Source: Diplosphaera chodatii (taxonomy: Eukaryota > Chlorophyta > Trebouxiophyceae > Prasiolales > Stichococcaceae). Taken from it: a stretch of DNA of 64,000 nt. A program made the translations under genes and the position numbers. The stretch covers positions 1-64,000 of the forward strand of contig CM063639.1 in assembly GCA_032358165.1 (NCBI GenBank). Direction: 5' to 3'. The notes beneath the pieces are model-generated. The model was not told the origin of the DNA and made no database searches. It was given only the letters and a program-made list of their open reading frames with translations. Shown in pieces: positions 13,057-21,850 of the stretch (positions within the stretch are counted from its first letter, which is position 1; each line of letters starts with the position of its first letter).

Positions 13057-13332
13057 TCTAAAACATTGAAAAAGCATTAATTTTAATATAAAAATTAAAA
13101 AATAGATTTATTCATTATATTAATACACAAAAAATTTTATTTTTGTATATTATTGAGCGCGTCAATACATATAATTTTGGAAAATTAAAAAAATATTGCA
13201 AAAATAATATAAAAATAATACTATGCTAAGTAAATAAAAAAAAAAATTTGTATAATTACACAATTGAAAAAACTTAAATTTTAAAAATAAGAAAAGGTAA
13301 AATATATTTATAAAAATAAAATATTATAAATT

Positions 13333-13962
13333 ATGATAAAATTAGAAAATATAAATGTTTATCCTTGGCCCTACGGGGAGTTCAATGCTGGTATGTATTT
13401 ACTTTATGTATTAGAATTTAATTCCAATTTAGAATTATTATTAGAATGTGACAATGGAGAATTTGTTGGCAAATTAAATTTACACGAGTTTTTGTTTGAC
13501 GTAGACGATCTTCCGACTATGGAAGATAAATTTTCACTATTTGAGGATTTAGAATTAAGTAATTGGAGCATGGAACAAACGTTTGCTTCAGCGGTTTGTT
13601 TTCTTCTTCAACAAGCAATTCATAGAAAAAATCTCGATGTATATATTTGTGTGGAAGTAGAAATCTATATGGAATTTTTTTGTCATGATAATTATTCTGA
13701 TCTCTTAATCGAAATCTATGATTATTTTAATATTTTTAAATTATATCCTTCGGCTTGTATGAAGGGATGCGCAAGTTTTTTTCAGTCTACTAAGTGGGAA
13801 AGTAAAACTAAAGAAGATTTGAATCATAGCGGGTTAAAAAATTTTTTAACCTTAATGCAAATTGATTCAACTGCTTTAGTTGAAATTATTAATGTCTGTA
13901 ATTTTGTTGAATCTACTGTTCCGTTTGTGCTTTCTTTAAAAAAATACAAAGAAAAAAATTAG
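13333..13962 (+). CDS. E-family orphan protein, short form
   Basis: A 209-residue intact frame. It shares blocks with other E proteins: YPWPYGEFNAG corresponds to YAWPYSLSNAE in the 32170-33533 gene, and LELSNWSMEQTFASAVCFLL corresponds to its LKIVNWTYSEIIISAICYCL. YDYFNIFKLYPSACMKG resembles the following helical block. It lacks the membrane segment and the long C-terminal part of the 894-residue member. The gene sits between two identical-stem hairpins (13016-13056 and 14199-14239). The function is unknown; acidic N-terminal half, no signal peptide. Confidence 0.6.
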   Translation: MIKLENINVYPWPYGEFNAGMYLLYVLEFNSNLELLLECDNGEFVGKLNLHEFLFDVDDLPTMEDKFSLFEDLELSNWSMEQTFASAVCFLLQQAIHRKNLDVYICVEVEIYMEFFCHDNYSDLLIEIYDYFNIFKLYPSACMKGCASFFQSTKWESKTKEDLNHSGLKNFLTLMQIDSTALVEIINVCNFVESTVPFVLSLKKYKEKN

Positions 13963-14198
13963 AAAACTTTTTAAACAAAATAATTGTTAACATTTGTCCA
14001 AGTACTACCAAAACAAGCCCCTAAGAAAACAAGCAAAGCTTGTTTTCCGTTTGTAATAAAAACTTTGTTTTTATTACAAACGGAAGTAAGATAAAACAAA
14101 GTTTTATCCAACAAAGGCTAAAGTAAATAAAAATACTAAATAAAGCTTTCAATATTTCAAAAAGTTTTACATATTTATTAAAGTTTTATAGTAATACT

Positions 14199-14239
14199 GT
14201 CTAAATTAGTTACTAATCATATTAGTAACTAATTTAGAC
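14199..14239. terminator. Second copy of the 41-base hairpin
   Basis: Same 19-bp stem as at 13016-13056, with loop CAT instead of TGT. It lies about 240 bases after the E-family gene at 13333-13962. A repeat cluster (AAGCAAAGCTTGTTTTC and related units) occupies 14010-14120 between gene and hairpin. Confidence 0.65.
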
Positions 14240-14898
14240 ATATTTTTAAAAATTAAAAATAGAGTACATAATATAATCAAAACTTGAAAAAAATGTAAAA
14301 TAAAGTATACATGTATGCTATGAAAAAAATTGTTTATTTATAGTAGTATTTTTATTTAAAAAAACATTATATATTTAGATCTATAAAACCCACTATTAGC
14401 TTTTAAAATACTTCTTTCTGGCTTTTGTACTAGTGGTGAAAACATGCGGGTAGCTTTTAGCGATGTTAGAAAATCTGTGAAATTAAGTCTAGACCTAGCT
14501 AATAATACAGGAAGAATAAACATACACATGCATTTAGATATAAAAAAACCCGGTGAGTTTATATCGGGGTTTTTTTATTATCATGTACGAGTAGAATTGC
14601 ACGTTATGAAAGTAAGATTAAATTACGTCACAGACGAACTAAGAATTTCATATGAGTAGGATTAATCTAAAGTAGAAGGTGGTGTTTAAATAAAGCTACG
14701 TAATTTCTTTTTGCTGCTAAAAACTAAATTTTTAGTAGCAAAAAGAAAATGTTTTATTTAACAAAAGCAAATTTGTAGCACAGCAATTTACTTCGTTATT
14801 TTTTGTTAAACTATACAAAAACAATACAACGAGAGACATTTGGTAAACAGAACTACATATAAACTCTGCAATAAGCTAGACAAGTTTTTATTTTTTTT
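14240..14898. other. Gene-free stretch with a terminator-like hairpin
   Basis: No recognised gene. A less AT-rich part (about 14400-14660) holds a 71-codon plus-strand frame (14444-14659) that I cannot support as a gene. Inside it, at about 14540-14575, AAAAAACCCGG and TCGGGGTTTTTT form a hairpin followed by T residues, like a bacterial terminator. The stretch could encode an unrecognised small RNA. Repeat pieces follow at 14700-14800. Confidence 0.3.
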
Positions 14899-15138
14899 TT
14901 AATCTTTATAAAATTGTGTTTGTCTAACAGTGTTGTAAAAAGGATAATTTTTTACTTTTTCATGTAAACTTGGAATTCCATTTCCAGAAACAAGTCTTTC
15001 CCAAATTTCTTTATCAGAATAATTACCTAATTCCCATTCTTCCATTAAATAATCTTGTATACTTTCTAGCGAAGCAAGCCTGCGGTAAGACAAAACTTCT
15101 AGCAAAGCTAGCTTCAGGCTTGCTTTGCTAGAAAACAA
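14899..15138 (-). pseudogene. Orphan fragment whose N-terminus is repeat sequence
   Basis: A 79-codon frame. The last 55 residues (from SIQDYLMEEWELGNYSDKEI on) look like genuine protein, rich in Trp, Tyr and acidic residues. The first 24 (SSKASLKLALLEVLSYRR) are a direct translation of the dispersed TAGCAAAGCAAGCCTG repeat (about 15070-15140). A repeat appears to have replaced the original start. I do not recognise the source gene. Confidence 0.35.
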
Positions 15139-16157
15139 GTCAATAAAAAAACATAGTTTTTTTATAGGCTTGTTTTCTTAGGAACATACAACTTTGTCTT
15201 TGTAATATTTTTCACACATTTGTGTGAAAAATACAACAAAGGTTTGCTTTGCTAGTTGTATGTCAAGTTTTCTTCGAAAACGTTTTATCCAACAAAGGCA
15301 AACTTGTAACAAAGTTTTTTTATAGGCTGGTACTTGTATAATTTTTTTATAATTGTAAAAATAAAAAAATATTTGTAAATAAATATGTATTGTTTATTGT
15401 TATTTTTGCATTTTCTAATTTATAAATATGTTTAACTAGTATTATTTATAATACAGTAATTTGATAATTTGTTAATTAAATCAGTCTTATTGTTTATGAA
15501 TTTAAATTTTTTGTTTTTACCAAAATTTATTTTTACAATTATAAAAAAAATTAAAAAATTTAGTTATTATGTGTTTACATCATGACACCCTAGTATTTTA
15601 CTATGTAGGTTACAACTTTGTATAAGTACAAACTTGTTGCAAATCTTGTCAATTATTAAAACTAACACTATTATTTTTAGCACGTACTTTTTAAAAGCTA
15701 TCAAAACTTATGTTAAATAGTAAAAAACTTTATTTAATTCACTTATAAAATACTCTATAAAATTATCTTGTATTTCAAATAAATTTAAATAAGTATAAAT
15801 TTTAGAAAAGATTGCTCTTTTAGTAGTTGATTTTCGAAAACATCTAGTTTATATTTTCTTACCAATATTTATTGATTTATATTTTTATTCCATTTTTCAA
15901 ATTAAAAAAAAAAATTTTTTAGTTTTTTTTAATTTGTCCTAAGAAAACAAGTCAATAAAAAAACATAGTTTTTTTTATAGGCTTGTTTTCCAAGATTCTT
16001 CGAATCCTTGCTTTGTTATAAAAACTTTGTTTTTATTAGCAAAGGGAAGTAAAAACTTGTTACAAATTATTTTAGTTTAAATGAATGGGATATTTATTTT
16101 TGTCATGTTTTTCACTTGCTTAAATTTATTTTTTAATTTAATATATAAATTATAGTA
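15139..16157. repeat. Repeat-rich, gene-free spacer
   Basis: Holds dispersed modules at 15140-15330 and 15935-16070, among them the TTTTTCACACA/TGTGTGAAAAA hairpin (15207-15233) also found near 22960. The centre (15340-15900) is very AT-rich with only tiny frames. No RNA gene is seen before trnY. Confidence 0.6.
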
Positions 16158-16240
16158 GGGTCGATGCTCGAGTGGTTAATGGGGGCGGATTGTAAATCCG
16201 TTGGCGCAAGCCTACGCTGGTTCAAATCCAGCTCGGCCCA
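16158..16240 (+). tRNA. trnY-GUA: tRNA-Tyr (GUA)
   Basis: 83-base class II tRNA. The acceptor GGGTCGA pairs with TCGGCCC, the anticodon GTA is at 16192-16194, the variable arm is long, and the T-loop is GGTTCAAATCC. No intron. Confidence 0.95.
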
Positions 16241-16296
16241 TTTTATTTTAAAATATATATTTTTTTTTATAAAAATTGTATTTCAATAAAAGAAAA

Positions 16297-16368
16297 GGGT
16301 TCATCGTCTAACGGATAGGACATCGACCTTCTAAGTCGTGAATGTAGGTTCGATTCCTACTGAACTCA
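16297..16368 (+). tRNA. trnR-UCU: tRNA-Arg (UCU)
   Basis: 72-base cloverleaf. The acceptor GGGTTCA pairs with TGAACTC, the anticodon is TCT in CCTTCTAAG, and the T-arm is AGGTTCGATTCCT. No intron. Confidence 0.95.
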
Positions 16369-16753
16369 ATAACAAAATAAGTTTTGTTAATCACCAGCAA
16401 GTTTGCGTTTGCTAATAAAAGCTTGTCAATAAAAAAACAAGGTTTTTTTATAGGCTAATACTTGTATAAATTTTTTTGACATAAATCTATTTATTTAATA
16501 TAAAAATAATATTTTTAATATTTCAAAAAAATTAAAATATAATTAAAAAAACTGTAATTTAAATCTAAAAAGTATTAATAATTTACTTAAAATTAAGTTG
16601 AAAAAAAAATATATCTTTCATATAATATATTAAATATTTAAAATATTAAGTATTTTTTACTAAAAATAAAATGTAAAAATAATATGATTGTGTCTTATAA
16701 AATTAAATTACCTGTTCAAATTAGTTATTGCTAAAGCATATATTATCGATAAC

Positions 16754-16837
16754 GGGGATATGGCGGAATTGGCAGACGCTACGGACTTAAAATCCGTTGG
16801 TTGAAAAACCGTGAGGGTTCAAGTCCCTCTATCCCCA
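16754..16837 (+). tRNA. trnL-UAA: tRNA-Leu (UAA), intronless
   Basis: 84-base class II tRNA. The acceptor GGGGATA pairs with TATCCCC, the anticodon is TAA in ACTTAAAAT, and a long variable arm is present. This tRNA carries a group I intron in many plastids; here it is continuous. Confidence 0.95.
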
Positions 16838-17037
16838 AGTTTTTTTTTATTTTTTAATTGAATAATCTTTGTAAAAGTTTTTTTTTAAGAAAAAACAAAG
16901 GTTTTATAACCTGCTTGTCAATAAAAAAATTTGTACAAGTACTAGCAAAGGCTCGCCTATAAAAAAACTTTGTTTTTTTCTGGACAAGCCCCTAAGAAAA
17001 CAAGCTTTGCTAGCCCAACAAAGAAAAACCGTTTTAT

Positions 17038-17418
17038 TTATTTTTTATCAACAAGTTCAAAATTAGTGAGATACAAACGCTGATCTTGCCATACGAATTC
17101 ACATTTGTTTTCACAACTTTGTTTAAAAATTTTTATAAATATACCAAATTTGTTTACTTGTACAGGTTTAATTAATACTTCTTGTTGGTTTTCTTCACTA
17201 TAATATTTTGGATAATTTTCTAACATAAATTTTTTGTTATTCATTTCGAAGTCTACAAATTCTTTCTCAGTTAATTCTAAATCCATTTGTATAAAATTTT
17301 TAATAGAAGTTTTGGGAGAATATATAAATTCGAGTTCAATATTGACATATCGACAATAGCTATTGTACATCGCGAAATTATTTTCGCTTTGTATATGAGC
17401 AAAGCCATACTTAAACAA
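17038..17418 (-). CDS. Hypothetical protein
   Basis: A 126-residue frame with many aromatic and acidic residues and a Lys-rich end (LYLTNFELVDKK). No membrane segment or known domain is visible, and I see no clear paralogue among the A, B, C or E families. It sits alone between a repeat cluster (16870-17035) and an AT-rich spacer. Its composition is protein-like rather than a translation of repeats, so it is probably another orphan gene or a remnant of one. The alternative Mets further in are not better placed. Confidence 0.4.
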   Translation of the reverse strand: MFKYGFAHIQSENNFAMYNSYCRYVNIELEFIYSPKTSIKNFIQMDLELTEKEFVDFEMNNKKFMLENYPKYYSEENQQEVLIKPVQVNKFGIFIKIFKQSCENKCEFVWQDQRLYLTNFELVDKK

Positions 17419-18098
17419 AATAGGTGTTTTAATACTTTGTTGATAAAAAACAGGAGATTTGTAAATTAAATACTGTAAAAATAAAACGCAACACTCTAAA
17501 AAATAAACAAAATATTTGAAAATGAAACATTTTTTGTAATTTTATAAAAATTATATAGTTTTTATGTTTTAAAAAACGTATACAAATATAAAATTGAAGT
17601 AAGATTAACATTTATTAAATATACTATTAAAAAAAACAAAAGCAAACTTATTGCAAGCTTTGCTTTTTTTGATATAAAAAAAAAAGTAGACCTAGCGGAA
17701 AAAAGCTGGAATTTAATCAAATTAAATTATTACATACAGATCTAATATAAGGAAATTTTAATGCAAAGATTTCTTTTGTCACCCTGTTTTAAACTATTGT
17801 TTTGTGTAAGATAAAACTTTGTTTTATACAACAAAACAAACTAAAAATTACTAAGTTTATTGTTTTTTTTTAATACGCTTTGTTTTTGCCCTGATTTCAA
17901 TTTTATTTATTACTTTTTTATTTTACGTTGATATTCTAAGGTAAGGCTACATCGTTAAAAAATATTTTTTATACAATAGAAAATAACGTTTAGTTTTAAG
18001 TTGAGAAAAAACTGTAGTACTTTAAAAAGTAAAAAATAAAATTTTTTACTTAAAAACCAAATATTTATACAAATTTTTTATTTAATTATTTACCTATT
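17419..18098. other. AT-rich spacer
   Basis: No gene is supported. One repeat unit (TAAGATAAAACTTTGTTTTA type) lies near 17805-17840. A 60-codon minus frame at 17429-17611 is low-complexity Phe/Ile/Leu translation of AT-rich DNA. Confidence 0.5.
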
Positions 18099-18728
18099 AT
18101 GAGTTTACAAGAACAAAATGACACAAAGAATGACACAATGCAGTATTTTTTATTTACTTTAATTTTGGATGTTTTAGACGCTTTTTTTCAATCACAACCA
18201 GCTCTAGTTGTTACCCCAGTAGTAAAATCACCAGATATAGTTCTAAATAAATATATACTTTCTTTAATAGCAGTTGCTATATCTTCTCTTTATATTATTC
18301 TAGGAAAACTATTTTTCACAGTTCTAAATTTTTTACCGGTAAAAACTCCTGATTTATCTACTAAAAATAAAGATGGAAAAGAATCCCCTCTTCCCATACC
18401 ATTCCCGGAAAAGGTTTCTAGAAAACAAAGACGAATTTTACCTTTACAATTATGTTGTCCATGTTCAATAGGACAGTATGTAGTATTTAAAGAAAAAAAT
18501 CAAGATAATTCTAGTTTAGTAAATATTACTCCTGGAGAAGTAGGAAAAATTATTAAAAAGTTAAATGAATGGGATTCTGGTTTAGTAGACTTTTCAATTG
18601 ACGTCCCACCTTATTTTCAAAAATTAGACACGAAATCTATTGCAGATCAAGCTTTTAATGAGGGTGTTATAGTTTTTGAGGAAATTCAAACAGAAAACCG
18701 TATAAATCCTATAAAAAGGGTGTTATAA
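18099..18728 (+). CDS. B-family orphan: membrane anchor plus SH3-like domain
   Basis: A 209-residue protein. A hydrophobic stretch at about 53-79 is a likely membrane helix, followed by a polar linker and a CCPC cysteine cluster at 119-122. The conserved B domain (123-195) has IGQYVVFKEKN, TPGEVGKIIKKLNEWD, LVDFSIDVP and KLDTKSIADQAFNEG. The spacing of a GxYV strand, a PGEVGKI turn and a vDFsi strand resembles an SH3/KOW-like barrel; that is inference. It faces the A gene at 18874-19629 across a palindrome, as every B copy does. The C-terminal tail (from about residue 195) looks altered by a local duplication (18661 and 18718 begin alike). The function is unknown. Confidence 0.6.
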   Translation: MSLQEQNDTKNDTMQYFLFTLILDVLDAFFQSQPALVVTPVVKSPDIVLNKYILSLIAVAISSLYIILGKLFFTVLNFLPVKTPDLSTKNKDGKESPLPIPFPEKVSRKQRRILPLQLCCPCSIGQYVVFKEKNQDNSSLVNITPGEVGKIIKKLNEWDSGLVDFSIDVPPYFQKLDTKSIADQAFNEGVIVFEEIQTENRINPIKRVL

Positions 18729-18762
18729 TTTTTGAGGAAATTTAAACAGAAAAATCGAAATT

Positions 18763-18844
18763 ATTTTTTTAGATAACTTACAAAACAAAAATATTTACTT
18801 CAATTAAAGTAAATATTTTTGTTTTGTAAGTTATCTAAAAAAAT
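18763..18844. terminator. Long palindrome between convergent B and A genes
   Basis: A near-perfect inverted repeat of 82 bases with arms of about 38 (AGATAACTTACAAAACAAAA and its complement) around CAATT. It is placed to end both converging transcripts. The ACAAAACAAAAATA core recurs in the A/B junctions at 35666 and, less exactly, 37346 and 47212. Confidence 0.75.
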
Positions 18845-18873
18845 ATTAAAAAAATAAAATTACATTAATGATA

Positions 18874-19629
18874 TCAAGTATTAATATTACTGAGATCTTC
18901 ACAATACAACGGAAAAAGATTATGTTTATAAATAGTAACCGTTTTTTTCCAAAAATTTTCAGTAGAACTTTCTAAAATTTGGTTTTTAGATGTTGAAACA
19001 AATTCTTCGCGGTTAAGCGCTAATCTTCCAAAAGGCATTGAGCAAAATGTAACGTCAACCATATCGCTCATATCATTTTCTTTAATGTTAGAAATTATAC
19101 CAGTTTGACCAGCTTGTATAATAAAACTTTCAGTTTCGAAATCAACTTGAATAGTTACGAGTTGGCCAACTGCAAATCGAGGATGAGATTTTTTATGTGG
19201 TGTAAGCTCTAAAGCTGAAATGTCATGAACTTGCAATTCCTGCAATTCCTCCCATTTATCTCGTACTTGTTTTAGAGTCATAGGCTGTTGATTATTTTTT
19301 TCATCAAATATTGTTGTTGTCATGATTTTTTCATATTTAGCAGGGTCAAAAGAAAACAATGGTAAAAGATGCTCTTTTTTCACTAAACATCGAGCAAATT
19401 CATTTTCGCCATTTTCAAAATCTATAAATGTTAATAAATAAGAGTCTTTATCCTTTTCGTCGAGCATTACATCTTCAATTTGACCAACTTGACCACAAAA
19501 GAGAGGTACATCAAGATTGTCAATAAGTAAAGCCGCATAACAAAATAATCCGCTATTAACAATACGGTCAAATAATTCATTTCTCTGATCTGCTTTATCT
19601 TTTTTATTCAAAGATTTCGATTTTTCCAT
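18874..19629 (-). CDS. A-family orphan: two tandem SH3/KOW-like domains
   Basis: A 251-residue protein with the full A architecture: a short Lys-rich start (MEKSKSLNKK); repeat 1 at about 29-95 (CYAALL, LFCGQVGQIEDV, LTFIDFENG, KKEHLLPLFSFDP); a linker with VRDKWEE; repeat 2 at about 151-215 (RFAVGQLVTIQVDFE, FIIQAGQTGIIS, VDVTFCSMPFG); and a tail ending LFPLYCEDL. Each repeat pairs a GQxG turn with a hydrophobic strand, as in KOW/SH3 barrels; the fold is inferred. The start is fixed by the conserved TTTTTATGGA context shared with the other copies. It lies between C (19744-20901, same strand) and B (18099-18728, convergent). The function is unknown; RNA or protein binding would be typical of such folds. 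Confidence 0.65.
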   Translation of the reverse strand: MEKSKSLNKKDKADQRNELFDRIVNSGLFCYAALLIDNLDVPLFCGQVGQIEDVMLDEKDKDSYLLTFIDFENGENEFARCLVKKEHLLPLFSFDPAKYEKIMTTTIFDEKNNQQPMTLKQVRDKWEELQELQVHDISALELTPHKKSHPRFAVGQLVTIQVDFETESFIIQAGQTGIISNIKENDMSDMVDVTFCSMPFGRLALNREEFVSTSKNQILESSTENFWKKTVTIYKHNLFPLYCEDLSNINT

Positions 19630-19672
19630 AAAAATTTTTAACTAGTTTTATTAAAATTATAATTTAAATAAA

Positions 19673-19738
19673 AATATTACTATAAAAATTTTTTTAGTAC
19701 AAATATACTTGTACTAAAAAAATTTTTATAGTAATATT
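19673..19738. terminator. Palindrome between C and A genes
   Basis: A perfect inverted repeat; each arm reads AATATTACTATAAAAATTTT then TTTAGTACAA, around a short loop. It lies between the C stop (19744) and the A start (19629) on the minus strand, so it could end the C transcript or mark a processing site. Confidence 0.65.
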
Positions 19739-19743
19739 CTTAT

Positions 19744-20901
19744 TTAATTATATAAATTATTTATCCAATTGAAAATATCATCAAACTTCAAAGAGTTTAC
19801 TTTTAATCCTGATTTCAATTCCTTTTCTGGTATTAAATTTTTTAATGCTTTTAAAACGTCAGTAGGTCTTAACATCTTTTTTAAGATGTTAAATTTATTT
19901 TTTTCTTTTAACTCTAATTTTTTCTTTTGTTTTGAAGATTTTCCAAGCTTCAAAGACGCATCATTTTTCCATAAACTAAAGTTTATGTCTTTATCAGATC
20001 CTATTGGATAAGCGCTTGCTAAATTTATCAAAGTTTTCACTCCTGTTTTTGTTCGAATTCGAAAAATAGCAAAAACACAACGAAAAGTGAAACTATGCAC
20101 ATGCTTTCCTACGGAAAATTGTATTTTCCTTTCATATATAACCTTATAAAAAGAATCGTTTTGGTTAGGTAACTGATTAGATAAAATGGGCCTCATATAA
20201 CCTTGGACTCCGTAATCATATTCCGCTATATTTATGGGTTGGTCTTTAAAGAGCATATCGATAGCTAATCCCAAATATAGTAATGTACATAAATGTTTTA
20301 ATTTGGTCATTTTAGCAGACAAAATTGGCGTGATCTTATTAAATACACGTTTCGTGGTGCCTAATTTACCTAATTTAAAATTTGGACACGCACATCCTTG
20401 GATTGCATGATCTAAATGATGATACTCCGAATTTAACATTTTTCCCTCAAAAACCTCAAGTAGACTTTGTAACGGCAAAAAAATCTCTTTATCTCTTATA
20501 GCATCTTCTATTGTTTTACATAATGAATTTTTAAAAGCAGGATTAAAATTGAGGCAACGATCACCTCCAAGTTTATCTTTGTTTGGAACCCGATTATTGA
20601 CATTCCAAAGTCTCACATTGCCAGGTGAAAGATGTAGATTTTTGTTTTCCACTTTGTCTTTGACACGTATAAAACGGTCAAATATCCCGGGTAAACGTTG
20701 TTTAGCTTGTTTGGCCCTATTTATATTTAATGGAATTTGTATTATTTTAGTTCGACTATCAAGAATTTCCCTTTTTCGTGGATAAGCGACAGGTGAACCT
20801 TTAAATTTTTGTTTAAATGACAAAGAACGTAGGCTCGGGGATTTTGGTTGCGCAATTAAAATCGATGCCTTTTTTTCGAAATTTAGATTTAAAAAAGCCA
20901 T
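19744..20901 (-). CDS. C-family orphan protein
   Basis: A 385-residue basic protein, homologous by eye to the C gene at 45072-46265. Shared blocks in order: GKMLNSEYHHLDHAIQGCACP with NF following (153-175), LGLAIDMLFKDQPINI (210-225), YERKIQFSVGKHVH (256-269), FAIFRIRTKTGVKTLINLAS with YPIG following (278-301). The first 130 residues are Arg/Lys-rich and diverged. The paired Cys near GCACPNF could bind metal, but the second C gene has GCGIPNF, so this is not fixed. Gene order C-A-B matches the 45-48 kb module in reverse orientation. No relation to a known family is recognised. Confidence 0.6.
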   Translation of the reverse strand: MAFLNLNFEKKASILIAQPKSPSLRSLSFKQKFKGSPVAYPRKREILDSRTKIIQIPLNINRAKQAKQRLPGIFDRFIRVKDKVENKNLHLSPGNVRLWNVNNRVPNKDKLGGDRCLNFNPAFKNSLCKTIEDAIRDKEIFLPLQSLLEVFEGKMLNSEYHHLDHAIQGCACPNFKLGKLGTTKRVFNKITPILSAKMTKLKHLCTLLYLGLAIDMLFKDQPINIAEYDYGVQGYMRPILSNQLPNQNDSFYKVIYERKIQFSVGKHVHSFTFRCVFAIFRIRTKTGVKTLINLASAYPIGSDKDINFSLWKNDASLKLGKSSKQKKKLELKEKNKFNILKKMLRPTDVLKALKNLIPEKELKSGLKVNSLKFDDIFNWINNLYN

Positions 20902-20943
20902 ATTTATAAAATAAATATAAAATAAAAATTTATTAGAAAAAAT

Positions 20944-20983
20944 ATAAAACTTACTTTTAAAATTGTTTAAAAGTAAGTTTTAT
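20944..20983. promoter_or_regulatory. Hairpin upstream of the C gene
   Basis: ATAAAACTTACTTTTAAA pairs with its complement around ATTG, 43 bases before the C start. It could be a leader structure or the end of a neighbouring transcript. Confidence 0.4.
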
Positions 20984-21850
20984 ACTAAAAAGATTAAAAT
21001 TGAAAAAATTTTTGATATTAAAAAGAAAAAACTAATGGATCAAGAAAAAATCGATTAATTTCAATTTTTTTGTATTCATTCTATAATATATTATATTATA
21101 ACAAAAAAAACTTTGTTAAAAAAAAAATTTTTATAATTAATTAATTAAAATAAGTCACTTAAAGACCTAATACTATTATCAACCGTATTAACTTAGGTCT
21201 AAAAGTAATGCACGAGCATAACGTGCACAGCTTTTTACTTAATTTAGCTTCAGTTGAAGCTCTAGAAGTAAATGGGTAATTAATAGTTAAATAATAATAA
21301 AGTTTCAACTAATGCGGTAATTGAATATAGAGAACTTGTCAGTAAATAAAGCAAAGTTTTATTTACTGACAAGTTCTCTATATTCATATATAAGTCGCAA
21401 TCACGAATGTATTTTATTAGAAATAAATACATATTTAGATATAGGGTTTTTGTGAATTTTTTAAGAAAGTAAACTCAATTCTATACACAAATAATATTTA
21501 TTTGTGCACTAAATATTATTTAAATAACTAATTACTATTATGGATAAACTTAATTTTAATCGTAAACAAGAAAGATTTAACTGAGTACAACTGTGGAAAA
21601 GTATATTAACAAATGAGAGCTGGAATTTGAGCTTTTTTCACATTTTTTTATAGGCTAGCCTTTGCTAGCAAAGCTAGCTGTAGGCTTGCTTTGCTAGTCC
21701 AACAAACGCAAACAAAGGAAGTTGCTGTGCTACAAATTGTGGATTAACTTATATTTTACTTTTGTTGAAATAGTAGTCAATCACACATGAAATTTAAAAA
21801 TTTTTCATATACATACTATAGTAACTAGCTTTTTACTAATAATTCAATTT
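20984..21850. other. Gene-free stretch with several stem-loops
   Basis: No protein gene is seen. Stems include GACCTAA/TTAGGTC (about 21161-21202), GCACG/CGTGC, AGCTTCA/TGAAGCT, and a 29-bp stem at 21323-21385 built on the repeat GTCAGTAAATAAAG. The cluster at 21155-21300 is less AT-rich than its surroundings and could be a structured RNA; I cannot match it to RNase P RNA, tmRNA or SRP RNA. Confidence 0.35.
21323..21385. repeat. 63-base hairpin, dispersed-repeat type
   Basis: GAATATAGAGAACTTGTCAG and AGTAAATAAA in the left arm are exactly mirrored in the right arm, around a loop of about seven bases. The inner half is the common GTAAATAAAGC/GCTTTATTTAC module. Confidence 0.8.

Noticed and set aside
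14410..14460. Group II intron domain V-like sequence (GTGGTGAAAAC)
   Set aside because: The flanking bases do not pair as domain V requires and no other group II domain or split gene is nearby.
14444..14659. 71-codon frame as a gene
   Set aside because: No ribosome site, no similarity to any family here, and it spans a terminator-like hairpin.
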